DNA of 64,000 nt from Egibacteraceae bacterium (GTDB lineage: Bacteria; Actinomycetota; Nitriliruptoria; Euzebyales; Egibacteraceae): NCBI GenBank assembly GCA_030447925.1, contig JAUJNX010000005.1:124001-188000 (forward strand), in the 5' to 3' direction. Positions within the stretch are counted from its first letter, which is position 1, and every line of letters starts with the position of its first letter. The notes beneath the pieces are model-generated. The model did no database searches. It saw nothing but the letters and a program-made list of their open reading frames with translations, and was not told the DNA's origin. Shown in pieces: positions 49,184-57,819 of this stretch. The position numbers were made by a program, and so were the translations under genes.

Positions 49184-49954
49184 GTGAGCCTGCTCCCCGC
49201 CCCGGACGAGGTGAAGAAGCGCGTCCAGGACAACGTGATCTGGAAGTCGATCTTCCGGCCCGGGTCGATCTACCGGAAGGGCTACCGCGACACGTCGCGG
49301 GACCGCGCGCTGGCGTCGATGAACAACGTGCTCTACCACCTCCACCCGGTGAAGGTGAAGCGGCACGGGCTGAAGCTGACCTACACCTACTGCCTGGGCG
49401 GGTCCAGCTTCTTCCTGTTCATCCTGCTGACCATCACCGGCATCTTCCTGATGTTCTTCTACCGGCCCACCGCCGGCGCCGGCGGGCAGGAGCTGGCCTA
49501 CCTCGACATGCAGAACCTGCGCGACACCGTCACCTTCGGTGACCTGGTGCGCAACATGCACCGGTGGTCCGCGCACCTCATGGTCTTCACGACGTTCCTG
49601 CACATGGCCCGGGTCTTCTACCACGGGGCCTACAAGGCACCGCGCGAGTTCAACTGGGTCGTCGGCGTGATCCTGCTGGTGCTCACGCTGCTGCTGTCGT
49701 TCACCGGCTACCTGCTGCCGTGGGACCAGCTGGCGCAGTGGGCCGTGGCCGTGGGCACCCAGATGGCGGGCTTCACCCCGGTGCTGGGCCAGCAGGTGCA
49801 GTTCGTGCTCCTCGGCGGCGCCGAGATCGGCCCCGAGACCCTGCTGCGCTGGTACGTGCTGCACGTCCTGGCGTTCCCGTTCATCCTCACCATCTTCCTG
49901 GCGGTCCACTTCTGGCGGATCCGCAAGGACGGCGGCATCTCCGGACCTCTGTAG
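49184..49954 (+). CDS. Cytochrome b6-like subunit of menaquinol:cytochrome c reductase
   Basis: 256 residues, GTG with GAGG upstream. Four membrane helices. Heme ligands: HRWSAHLMVFTTFLH (H-x13-H) and HVLAFPFILTIFLAVH (H-x14-H, the b6-type spacing). Cys70 in TYTYCLGGSSFF aligns with Cys35 of plant/cyanobacterial cytochrome b6 (FYCLGG), which binds the extra covalent heme ci. SFTGYLLPWDQ and the terminal RKDGGISGPL also match b6. The N-terminus is extended by ~35 residues. With subunit IV, Rieske and diheme cytochrome c it forms a b6f-like complex using menaquinol. Confidence 0.92.
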   Translation: MSLLPAPDEVKKRVQDNVIWKSIFRPGSIYRKGYRDTSRDRALASMNNVLYHLHPVKVKRHGLKLTYTYCLGGSSFFLFILLTITGIFLMFFYRPTAGAGGQELAYLDMQNLRDTVTFGDLVRNMHRWSAHLMVFTTFLHMARVFYHGAYKAPREFNWVVGVILLVLTLLLSFTGYLLPWDQLAQWAVAVGTQMAGFTPVLGQQVQFVLLGGAEIGPETLLRWYVLHVLAFPFILTIFLAVHFWRIRKDGGISGPL

Positions 49955-49964
49955 GGAGCGAGCC

Positions 49965-50840
49965 ATGGCTGACGAGGTCGAGATCGACCAGAAGGTCTAC
50001 GACGAGCTGATCGCCCAGGGCAAGAGCGAGCGCATCGCGCGCGCCCGCGCCAAGGCGGCCACCGTCAAGGCCCAGAAGGTCGCCGCCGGCGAGACCATCG
50101 GTCCGCGGGCCCAGAGCGCGGAGGCGCCCGCCGCGGCGCCGGCGGCTGCGGCGAAGGCGGCCGCTCCGGCCGCCGCCGCGGGCGGCGGCGGCGGTGTCGC
50201 CACCGCCGAGCGCGCGGGCGGCGGGGTGCGCGGCGCGGGCGGCCTGACCGTCGAGGAGCGCCAGGCCCGCGTGGCCGCGGCGCTGGCCCAGCGCGGCAAC
50301 GGCGCCTCGACCCGCACCGGCGGCGGCGCCGCCCTGGCCAACCAGGACCACACCCACCGCCTGCTCGCGATGGTGCCGCCCACCGGCATCCAGCAGATCC
50401 GCGGCAAGCAGGAGGACAAGGTCTACACCTGGCCGCACCTGATCGCGTCGGAGTTCATCGCGGTCCTGGCCTGGACCGCGTTCGTCGTGATCTTCTCCGC
50501 CCTGGTGCAGGCCCCCCTGCGCGAGCTGGCGAACCCCAACCTGACCCCCAACCCCTCCAAGGCGCCCTGGTACTTCCTGGCGCTGCAGGAGCTGCTGCGC
50601 TACTTCCACCCGATGGTGGCCGGGGTGACCATCCCCACGGTCGGCCTCCTGCTGGGCATGGCGCTGCCGTACTTCGACAAGAACCCGTCGAACAAGCCGG
50701 AGAACCGCAAGACGGCCTACGTCGCCTTCACGTTCTTCCTCGTCCTGTCCGCGGTCCTGACCATCATCGGGTCCTTCTACCGCGGCCCCGGGTTCGAGTT
50801 CGTCTGGCCGTGGACCGACGGCCTCTACTTCGAGCTGTAG
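49965..50840 (+). CDS. Cytochrome b subunit IV-like protein with long Ala-rich N-terminal extension
   Basis: 291 residues. The C-terminal half (~145-291) is the three-helix subunit IV: YTWPHLIASEFIAVLAW, NPNLTPNPSKAPWYFLALQE (Qo-site loop with APWY instead of PEWY, so the usual Glu is absent), YFHPMVAGVTIPTVGLLLGM and AYVAFTFFLVLSAVLTIIGSF. The first ~140 residues are a cytoplasmic extension with a charged helix (YDELIAQGKSERIARARAKA) and Ala/Gly-rich low complexity. Starts 11 bases after cytochrome b6. The extension has no counterpart in b6f subunit IV. Confidence 0.88.
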   Translation: MADEVEIDQKVYDELIAQGKSERIARARAKAATVKAQKVAAGETIGPRAQSAEAPAAAPAAAAKAAAPAAAAGGGGGVATAERAGGGVRGAGGLTVEERQARVAAALAQRGNGASTRTGGGAALANQDHTHRLLAMVPPTGIQQIRGKQEDKVYTWPHLIASEFIAVLAWTAFVVIFSALVQAPLRELANPNLTPNPSKAPWYFLALQELLRYFHPMVAGVTIPTVGLLLGMALPYFDKNPSNKPENRKTAYVAFTFFLVLSAVLTIIGSFYRGPGFEFVWPWTDGLYFEL

Positions 50841-50855
50841 GGAGCTGAACCCGTC

Positions 50856-51671
50856 ATGACCACCCTGCTGCTCACGCTGGCCGGCGTCACCGCGCTGCTG
50901 CTCGCGACCGGCTACTGGACGATCCGGCGGCGCTACACCGCCGCCGCGGTCGCCGGGATCGGCGCGCGCGCCGGCGCCCCCCTGCCCGCCTGCGACCTCG
51001 GCGGCCAGCTCATGGCGGCGGTCGGCACCCCGCCCAAGACCGGCGGCGGCGCCACCGGCTCCGCGGCCGGCGGGTCGGGCGGCCCCGTCACCGGCGGCGG
51101 CGGGCCCGCCAAGACCCCGGCCCCCAAGCGCAAGACCGGCGGCGGGCCGACCCGGCGGTCGTTCCTGCGGACCGCGTGGCTCGCGGTCACCGGCATCAGC
51201 CTGGCGGGCTTCGGCGGCGCGTCGCTGGGCTTCCTGTGGCCCAACCTGGCCGGCGGCTTCGGGTCGGAGCTGGACGTCGACGACGAGTCCACGATCCTGG
51301 ACTACATCCGCAGCGAGCGGTCGCCGTTCCCGTACCCGGCCGGGCGCATGTGGATCACTACCTACGACCCGGCGCTGGACCCCGAGGGCGTCTACGCCGA
51401 GGTCACCGACGGCGGCACCGCGCCGCTCATGGCCCTGTACCAGCGCTGCGTGCACCTGGGCTGCCGGGTGCCGTTCAACGTCGGCCCGCAGCGCTTCCAG
51501 TGCCCGTGCCACGGGTCCAACTACACCTTCTGGGGCGAGTACCTTCTGGGTCCCGCTCCCCGCGGCCTGGACCGCTTCCCACTGCGGATCCAGGACGGCC
51601 GGGTGCTGGTCAACACCGCGCAGGTCGTCACCGGCCCCTCCCGCGGCACTGTCCTGTACGAGGAGGCCTGA
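50856..51671 (+). CDS. Rieske iron-sulfur subunit
   Basis: 271 residues. An N-terminal helix (LLLTLAGVTALLLATGYW), a Gly/Pro/Lys-rich linker, a Tat-like TRRSFLRTAWLAVTGISLAGFG second helix, then the Rieske domain with CVHLGCRVPF and CPCHGSNYTFWGEY, the two Cys-x-His-type cluster-binding loops plus disulfide Cys. The double N-terminal anchor is a feature of actinobacterial-type Rieske proteins. It transfers electrons from menaquinol at the Qo site to the diheme cytochrome c encoded next. Confidence 0.92.
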   Translation: MTTLLLTLAGVTALLLATGYWTIRRRYTAAAVAGIGARAGAPLPACDLGGQLMAAVGTPPKTGGGATGSAAGGSGGPVTGGGGPAKTPAPKRKTGGGPTRRSFLRTAWLAVTGISLAGFGGASLGFLWPNLAGGFGSELDVDDESTILDYIRSERSPFPYPAGRMWITTYDPALDPEGVYAEVTDGGTAPLMALYQRCVHLGCRVPFNVGPQRFQCPCHGSNYTFWGEYLLGPAPRGLDRFPLRIQDGRVLVNTAQVVTGPSRGTVLYEEA

Positions 51672-51677
51672 GCGCCC

Positions 51678-52694
51678 GTGTCCGCATCGCTCGCCCTCGG
51701 GATCCTCGCGCTCGCGGGGGTCCTGGTCGTCGCCTTCCTGATCTGGACGGGCAACCGGCAGCGCAGCCGGTTCGAGGACGTCCCCCCCGCCATGCGGCCC
51801 GGGTACTCCGACGAGCAGCTGGAGCGCGGGCACCTCGAGAACCTCATGCAGTGGGGCCTGGTCCTCACCGCGGTGCTCGCGGTCTTCCTGCCCGTGTACT
51901 GGCTGAACGAGCGCCCCCGGCTCCAGTCCGAGCGCGAGCAGTTCTTCGTCCAGGCGGTCAGCCGGGGGGAGGTCGACTACCTGGCCAACTGCGCGACCTG
52001 CCACGGCGCCAACCTCGGCGGCGGCGCGGCGCCCTCCCCCTACGACGCCGACTCGTCCTGGCCCGCCCCGGCGCTGAACAACATCGCGACGCGCTACGCG
52101 GAGAGCAACAACGTCACCGACGTCCGCGACTTCATCATCCTGACGCTGCAGCGCGGCCGCCCCGGGACGCCGATGCCGGTGTGGGGCGCGGCCTACGGCG
52201 GCCCGATGACCGACCAGCAGATCGAGGACATCGCCGACTACATCCTGGCCAACCAGGTGGCGGAGGTCACCGAGGTGCAGCCAGTCTCCGCCGACACCAC
52301 CGGCCAGGGCCTGTTCGAGGAGAACTGCGCCAAGTGCCACGGCATCGACGGCGCCGCCGGCGGGGGCCGCCCCGGCCCGTCGCTGATCGGGGTGTTCGAG
52401 CGCCACAGCGAGGACAGCGTCCTCGGCATCCTCAACAACGGCATCGCCCGCTGGGGCCAGCCGTTCATGCCGGCCTTCGGCCAGGATGCCTACCAGTACG
52501 AGGGCGCCCGGTACGACGAGGAGGCGCTGCGCGAGATCGTCGCGTACCTCGGCGAGCTCCAGCCGGCGACCGTCCCGGAGGGCGCGGCGCAGTGGCAGAC
52601 GCCCGGCCTGGACGCGGGCGAGGAGGACGGGGCCAACGAGGGCGAGCGGATCACCGACGGCGCCGAGGGTGACGACACGGAGGAGAACCGGTGA
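51678..52694 (+). CDS. Membrane-anchored diheme cytochrome c subunit
   Basis: 338 residues, GTG. Two N-terminal helices (LALGILALAGVLVVAFLIW and MQWGLVLTAVLAVFLPVYWL), then two cytochrome c domains with NCATCHGANLGGG and NCAKCHGIDGAAGG. Candidate Met ligands are in PGTPMPVWGAAY and QPFMPAFGQ. A very acidic C-terminal tail (EEDGANEGERITDGAEGDD). Acts as the c1/f-equivalent electron acceptor from Rieske and carries electrons onward on the outer membrane face. Stop overlaps the next gene. Both hemes need the CcsA/ResB system encoded downstream. Confidence 0.92.
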   Translation: MSASLALGILALAGVLVVAFLIWTGNRQRSRFEDVPPAMRPGYSDEQLERGHLENLMQWGLVLTAVLAVFLPVYWLNERPRLQSEREQFFVQAVSRGEVDYLANCATCHGANLGGGAAPSPYDADSSWPAPALNNIATRYAESNNVTDVRDFIILTLQRGRPGTPMPVWGAAYGGPMTDQQIEDIADYILANQVAEVTEVQPVSADTTGQGLFEENCAKCHGIDGAAGGGRPGPSLIGVFERHSEDSVLGILNNGIARWGQPFMPAFGQDAYQYEGARYDEEALREIVAYLGELQPATVPEGAAQWQTPGLDAGEEDGANEGERITDGAEGDDTEENR

Positions 52695-53524
52695 CCGGTC
52701 CGGTGCTGCTGGTCCTGGCCACCGAGGGTGGCATCGCCTACAACAGCATCCTCGCGCGGATCGCGGTCCCGCTGGGGATCCTGTTCTTCCTGGGCGCCCC
52801 CTACCTGCTCCTGCGCTCCAACCTGGGGACGCTGCGCGCCTACCTGGTGCTGTTCACCTCGTTCTTCGGCTTCATGTTCCTGATCAGCCTGTTCTGGGGC
52901 TTCGGCGCCCCCGGCACCCCGCCCCTCACCGGGCCGACCAACCTGCCGGGCACCGTGGCCGACGCCTACCGGCCAGTCTGGGTGCCGTTCGCCCCCGACA
53001 GCACCCTGGCGGGCGAGGAGCCCTGGGCGGAGCTGGTGGCCGACGAGTCCGCGTTCTCCGAGGGCGCGCCGGAGGGCGTCGACGAGGCGCTGGCGGTCGA
53101 GACCACCAAGGCCTTCTTCGCCGCGCCCGAGGAGGAGTCCGGGTACCCGCCGCGCGTCGGTGAGACCTGGGCCGTGGACGGCCCGATCCTCCACGCCGAG
53201 GCCGCCAACGGCCAGGACGTCGCGCGCGTGACGCTGGCGGCGACCTACCAGCCCGACCCCGACACCGGCGAGCTGCCGGAGGGCGTCGACGACTCCCAGG
53301 TCGGCCAGGTCATCCCCGAGGGCGAGCAGGGTGCCGAGTCGTTCACCGCCTACGCGTTCTTCGACCCGGGCTCCCCGCGCTTCCCCAGCTACATCTTCAT
53401 CGGGCTGTCCCTGCTGGGGTTCCTGATCCACGCCGCGTGGCTGTACCGCGACGAGCAGGGCGAGCGCCGGGAGAAGCGCGAGCTGACCGTCCCCGCCGAG
53501 GAGCGCGTCCCGGCCCGCGTCTGA
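52691..53524 (+). CDS. Membrane protein of the bc complex operon, unknown
   Basis: 277 residues, GTG overlapping the cytochrome c stop. Two N-terminal helices (ILARIAVPLGILFFLGAPYLLL and AYLVLFTSFFGFMFLISLFWGFG), an acidic extracytoplasmic domain of ~160 residues (~85-240), one C-terminal helix (YIFIGLSLLGFLIHAAWLY) and a basic tail. No cofactor motif. Co-translated with the diheme cytochrome and probably part of the complex. I do not recognise the family. Confidence 0.7.
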   Translation: MTGPVLLVLATEGGIAYNSILARIAVPLGILFFLGAPYLLLRSNLGTLRAYLVLFTSFFGFMFLISLFWGFGAPGTPPLTGPTNLPGTVADAYRPVWVPFAPDSTLAGEEPWAELVADESAFSEGAPEGVDEALAVETTKAFFAAPEEESGYPPRVGETWAVDGPILHAEAANGQDVARVTLAATYQPDPDTGELPEGVDDSQVGQVIPEGEQGAESFTAYAFFDPGSPRFPSYIFIGLSLLGFLIHAAWLYRDEQGERREKRELTVPAEERVPARV

Positions 53525-53576
53525 CCGGGCCGGGGGCCGGGGCGGGGCCGGCGGCCCGGGGGGCGACCCGGGGGGG

Positions 53577-54106
53577 GTGCACCGGAACCTCCTCCTCGTG
53601 GTCCTGGCGGTGCTGCTGGGGGCGTGCGGACTCCTCCCCGACAGCACCGACAGCGATCCCGTCGTCGTGTTCCCGCCGGGGAGCGCCAGCCGGCGCCCGA
53701 CATCGTCGGCGAGACGCTGTCGGGCGAGACCCTCGCCCTGGCCGATGTCGGCGACGGCCCCGTGGTCGTCAACTTCTGGGCGTCCTGGTGCGGCCCGTGC
53801 CGTCAGGAGGCGCCCCACCTCAACGCGGTCGTGGAGGCCTATGCCGACGAGGGCGTCCGCGTCGTCGGCGTGAACGGGCGCGACGACCTCGCGCCGGCGC
53901 GCACGTTCGCCCGGGGCAACTTCACGTTCCCGTCGTGGTACGACCCGGACCAGACCATCGCCGCGCAGTTCGGCAGCGCCGGTCCGGTCGGGATGCCGTC
54001 CACGATCCTGCTGGACCGCGACGGCCGCGTCGCCGTGCGCTTCTTCGGCGCGGTGTCGGGCGCGACCCTGGCGCCGCGCATCGACGCCCTGCTCGAGGAG
54101 GCGTAG
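53577..54106 (+). CDS. Second TlpA-like thioredoxin lipoprotein (frameshifted)
   Basis: GTG 53577 after a G-run ribosome-binding site. Signal peptide [16 protein letters not shown] with lipobox LGAC, a short linker, then after one missing base near 53690-53691 the thioredoxin domain: [27 protein letters not shown] with active site [32 protein letters not shown]. Restored length ~176 residues. It sits directly before the CcdA-ResB gene and is the likely extracytoplasmic partner that passes CcdA electrons to apocytochrome CXXCH cysteines. Confidence 0.85.
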
Positions 54107-54110
54107 CCCG

Positions 54111-56519
54111 GTGGGCGTGGCCGAGCTCATCACCGACGCGAACGTGCTGCTGGCCGCCGCGGTCGCCTTCGCGGCGGGCGTCGTGTCCTTCGCCTCGCCG
54201 TGCGTCGTCCCGCTGGTCCCCGGCTACCTGTCCTACATGACCGGGCTGTCGGGCGCGGAGCTGCGCTCGGGCGGCGCCAGCCGGCTGCGCATCGCGGGCG
54301 GCGGCGTGCTGTTCACCCTCGGCTTCGCGGTCCCGTTCACGCTGCTCGGGCTCACCGCCGCGCGCCTGCAGTACCTGCTGGAGGGGCGGACCTGGCAGGT
54401 CGTCCTGGGCCTGGCGGTCGCGCTGTTCGGGATCGCGTCCACGGGCCTGCTGCCGTTCGACGTGCTGAACCGCGAGCGCCGGGTCACCGACACCGCGATC
54501 GACCGCGGCCTGCTCGGCGCGCTGCCCCTGGGGTTCGTCTTCGGCGTCGGCTGGACGCCGTGCATCGGTCCGTCGCTGGCCGCGATCCTGACGCTGGCGA
54601 CTGCGTCGTCGGGCGGGTCCGCGGTGCGCGGCGCCGTCCTGGCGTTCGTCTACGCGCTGGGGCTGGGGCTGCCGTTCGTCGTGCTGGGCGTGCTGTTCCA
54701 CGCGGCGAACGGCACCATGGGGTTCCTGCGACGCAACGCGCGTGCGTTCCAGGTGGGCGGAGGGGTCCTCCTGACGATCGTGGGCCTGGCGATCGCCACG
54801 GGGTTGTGGAACCAGGTGGTGGCGGCGCTCCGCCCGCTGATCGGCGGGTTCGAGACCGTCCTGAGGGACCCCATGACCGACACGATCGACGCCCCGGCCG
54901 GGACGGGGCGGCCGGCGCCGCCGCCGCGGCGCGGTCCCGTCGTGATCGGGCCGGTCGACGCGCTGCGCCTGGCGTGGCGGCGGCTGCGGCGGATGTCCAC
55001 GGCGCTGCTGCTGCTGTTCGGCCTCGCGGTGTCCAGCGTCATCGGGACGCTGGTCCCGCAGGAGCCGGTGATCGCGGAGACCGTCGCGGAGTGGCGCGCG
55101 GGCGTCGACGCGGCGGGTGACCCCGTGGGGCCGGGCACGGCGGTGGCCTCGGTGCTCGACGCCCTCGGCTTCTTCGACGTCTTCGGCTCCTGGTGGTTCC
55201 TGACGCTGGTGACGCTGCTGTTCGTCAGCCTCACGGGTTGCCTGCTGCCGCGCTACCGCGCGTTCGCGACGGTCGTGCGCCGGCCTCCCGCGGGCGGGCG
55301 CAACCTGGACCGGCTGTCGTCGCGCGAGGTGCTGACCACGACCCTGCCGCCGGCCGCCGCGCTGGCCGCCGCGGACCGCGTCCTGCGCCGCCGCCACTGG
55401 CGCCGCCGCCTGCTGGGCGCCGCCGACAGCCCGACCGGCACCCCCCAGCTCGCCGCGGAGCGCGGCCACTGGCGGGAGGGCGGCAGCCTGGTCTTCCACA
55501 CCGCCTTCTACGTCCTGCTGGTCGGCGTCCTGGTCGGCCAGCTGTGGGGCTTCACCGGCCAGGTCAACCTGGTCGAGGGCGCCGGCTTCGTCGACACCCG
55601 CCTGTCCTACGAGGCACCCAGGGCCGGCCGGCTGTTCGGCCTGGACGACCACCGGGCGTTCCGCACCACGCTGGAGGACTTCACCGTCCGCTACCACCCC
55701 AACGGCGTGGAGTCCGACTTCGTGTCCACCGTCACCCTGGACGACGGGCGCGGGACCGTGGACCGCCAGGAGATCCGGGTCAACCACCCCGGCCTGTTCG
55801 CGTCGACGAAGCTCTACCAGCTGCGCTGGGGCATGGCGCCCCGCGTCGTCATCCGGCCCGCGGGCGGGGAGGGCGAGCCGTTCTACGAGCGCTCGATCCC
55901 GCTGGGCGCGGGCCCGGGGTGGACCTGGAACGGTGTCGAGCGGGTCTTCGCGGGCGGCCGCTGGGACGACGGGTCCGGCGAGCCGCGCGAGCTGCCGCAG
56001 ATGGCGGTGGACCTCGCGCTGGTCCCCGACGCCGGGGAGCGCGACGGCCAGATCATCAGCCGGACGCCGAACCCGGACAACCCCGTGCTGTTCGCCAACC
56101 TCTACCTGGGCGACCTGGACCTGGACCGCAACGTCCCCGCGTCCGCCCTGGTCCCCGGCTGGGGGCCCGAGCAGGTCGCCGACCAGGTCGTCCTTCGCCC
56201 CGGCGAGCCCGTCGGCGTCCTGGGCGGCGCCTTCGAGATGGAGCTGGTCGACGTCGACCAGTGGTCGGGCTTCCAGGTCAGCCGCCAGCCCGGGCGCGAG
56301 CTGCTGCTCGCCGCGGGGGTGCTGGTCCTGGCGGGGCTGATCCCGTCCCTGTACTCCTACCGGCGGCGCCTGTGGATCACGGTCCGGGCGGCCGCCGGCG
56401 GCACCGAGGTCGTGGTGGCCGGCGTCGCGCTCCAGCGGCGCGACGCCTTCGACGAGGACTTCCCCGGCATCGTGGCGGATCTCCGCCGCGCGCTTCCCCC
56501 CATGGAGGGGCACCGCTGA
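54111..56519 (+). CDS. CcdA-ResB fusion, cytochrome c biogenesis system II
   Basis: 802 residues in one frame. Residues 1-~250 are CcdA: six helices with [19 protein letters not shown] and [16 protein letters not shown], the two Cys-Pro motifs that carry electrons across the membrane. From ~255 ([10 protein letters not shown]) the rest is ResB: helices [20 protein letters not shown] and [40 protein letters not shown], a ~250-residue outer domain and a final helix. These are separate genes in M. tuberculosis. Here ATG 54873 has its own GAGGGA ribosome-binding site at the junction, so ResB may be made separately, or the fusion may come from an indel at CTGAGGGACC. Confidence 0.88.
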   Translation: MGVAELITDANVLLAAAVAFAAGVVSFASPCVVPLVPGYLSYMTGLSGAELRSGGASRLRIAGGGVLFTLGFAVPFTLLGLTAARLQYLLEGRTWQVVLGLAVALFGIASTGLLPFDVLNRERRVTDTAIDRGLLGALPLGFVFGVGWTPCIGPSLAAILTLATASSGGSAVRGAVLAFVYALGLGLPFVVLGVLFHAANGTMGFLRRNARAFQVGGGVLLTIVGLAIATGLWNQVVAALRPLIGGFETVLRDPMTDTIDAPAGTGRPAPPPRRGPVVIGPVDALRLAWRRLRRMSTALLLLFGLAVSSVIGTLVPQEPVIAETVAEWRAGVDAAGDPVGPGTAVASVLDALGFFDVFGSWWFLTLVTLLFVSLTGCLLPRYRAFATVVRRPPAGGRNLDRLSSREVLTTTLPPAAALAAADRVLRRRHWRRRLLGAADSPTGTPQLAAERGHWREGGSLVFHTAFYVLLVGVLVGQLWGFTGQVNLVEGAGFVDTRLSYEAPRAGRLFGLDDHRAFRTTLEDFTVRYHPNGVESDFVSTVTLDDGRGTVDRQEIRVNHPGLFASTKLYQLRWGMAPRVVIRPAGGEGEPFYERSIPLGAGPGWTWNGVERVFAGGRWDDGSGEPRELPQMAVDLALVPDAGERDGQIISRTPNPDNPVLFANLYLGDLDLDRNVPASALVPGWGPEQVADQVVLRPGEPVGVLGGAFEMELVDVDQWSGFQVSRQPGRELLLAAGVLVLAGLIPSLYSYRRRLWITVRAAAGGTEVVVAGVALQRRDAFDEDFPGIVADLRRALPPMEGHR

Positions 56520-57739
56520 TGGCAGACGACGCGCTCGCGCAGACCTCGAACACCCTGTTCAACGTCGCCTTTGTGACCTACCTGGTCGCGATGGTGGCCT
56601 ACTTCTTCCGCATGGCGTTCACCCGCGTGACCAGCGAGGGCGTCCCCGCGACCACCGCGGCCGGCAACGCGGTGGGGGTGGCGGCGACCCTGCTGGCCGT
56701 CGCCGGCGTCGGCGTCCACACCGCCAGCGTCGTGCTGCGCGGGGTGGCCGCGGCCCGGGTGCCGTGGGCCAACATGTACGAGTACAGCTCGCTGCTGGCC
56801 CTGATCGCCGTCGCCGTCGGCCTCGTCGTCGTGCAGCGCCGCTACGGCTACGGCCACCTCATGGGCTTCGTGATCGCCGCGGCCGTGCTGATGATGACCA
56901 GCGCGATCATGCTGTTCGCCGAGGCGGGGCCGGTCGTGCCCGCGCTGAACAGCTACTGGCTCCAGATCCACTCCAGCTCGCTGATGATCGCCTCGTCGAT
57001 CTTCATGGTCGCCTTCGCCGCCACCGCGCTGTACCTGGTCAAGGACGCGGCCGAGCGGCGCGTCGCGGCCTCCTCGGCGTTCGGCGGCTCGACCGTCGGG
57101 GCCGGCGCGGTCGCGGAGACCTTCGTCGGTGACCGCCCCGAGGGCTACGTCGCCGACGCGGGCCTGGAGGACCGCATCGCCCCCCTGGAGCACCAGCGCG
57201 CGGTCCTGTCCCCGGTCCTGTTCCCCGTCGTCCCCGCCGTGGTCGTCGGCCTGTTCGTCCTGGCCGTGTGGCGGTCGCCGGTGGCGGCGTTCTCCGCCGG
57301 CAGCGTCGCGGCGCTGCTGGGCAGCGCGACCTGGTACGCCGTGCCCCACCTCCCGCCCGCCGCCCGCCTGGACCACCTGGCGTACCGGACCACGGCGTTC
57401 GGCTTCCCGATCCTCACGTTCGGGGTCATCGCCGGCGCCATCTGGGCCGAGGAGGCGTGGGGCCGCTACTGGGGCTGGGACCCCAAGGAGACCGGCTCGT
57501 TCTTCACGTGGGTCTGGGCCGAGGAGGCGTGGGGCCGCTACTGGGGCTGGGACCCCAAGGAGACCGGCGCGTTCCTGACCTGGGTTCTCTACGCCGCCTA
57601 CCTGCACGCCCGGGCCACCCGCGGGTGGCGCGGGCCGCGGGCCGCGTGGGTCGGCGTCACCGCGTTCGTCGCGCTGATGGTGACCTACTACGCGGTGAAC
57701 CTGTGGATCACGGGCTTGCACAGTTACGCCGGGGTGTAG
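56519..57739 (+). CDS. ccsA: Cytochrome c heme lyase CcsA/CcsB with duplicated WWD motif
   Basis: 406 residues, ATG overlapping the ResB stop, GGAGGGG upstream. About eight helices. The tryptophan-rich heme-handling WWD signature occurs twice in tandem: WAEEAWGRYWGWDPKETG followed by SFFTWV, then the same 18 residues followed by AFLTWVLYAAYLHARA; other CcsA proteins have one. His ligands: VGVHTASV, QIHSSSLM and GLHSYAG. With ResB it delivers and ligates heme to apocytochrome c outside the membrane, here presumably the diheme subunit at 51678. Confidence 0.9.
   Translation: MADDALAQTSNTLFNVAFVTYLVAMVAYFFRMAFTRVTSEGVPATTAAGNAVGVAATLLAVAGVGVHTASVVLRGVAAARVPWANMYEYSSLLALIAVAVGLVVVQRRYGYGHLMGFVIAAAVLMMTSAIMLFAEAGPVVPALNSYWLQIHSSSLMIASSIFMVAFAATALYLVKDAAERRVAASSAFGGSTVGAGAVAETFVGDRPEGYVADAGLEDRIAPLEHQRAVLSPVLFPVVPAVVVGLFVLAVWRSPVAAFSAGSVAALLGSATWYAVPHLPPAARLDHLAYRTTAFGFPILTFGVIAGAIWAEEAWGRYWGWDPKETGSFFTWVWAEEAWGRYWGWDPKETGAFLTWVLYAAYLHARATRGWRGPRAAWVGVTAFVALMVTYYAVNLWITGLHSYAGV
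57441..57570 (+). repeat. Direct repeat duplicating the CcsA WWD motif
   Basis: A 56-bp exact repeat (57441-57496 and 57513-57568) spaced 16 bp apart, period 72 bp or 24 codons. The sequence after each copy encodes homologous but different residues (SFFTWV against AFLTWV), so the second half has diverged. In-frame. Could be real or a join of two strain variants. Confidence 0.85.
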
Positions 57740-57819
57740 ACGATCCACGTTCCACGCGTGACTACGTGGACCGACGGCTGGGCAAGGTCCCATCCGCCCT
57801 CACGAGTAGGTGACCAGCC

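Noticed and set aside
57740..57809. Cyclic-di-GMP (GEMM) riboswitch ahead of the GGDEF-EAL-DICT gene
   Set aside because: A CCACG/CGTGG stem and a GGGCAAGG stretch are suggestive, but the conserved GEMM-I core sequences and tetraloop receptor are not present.
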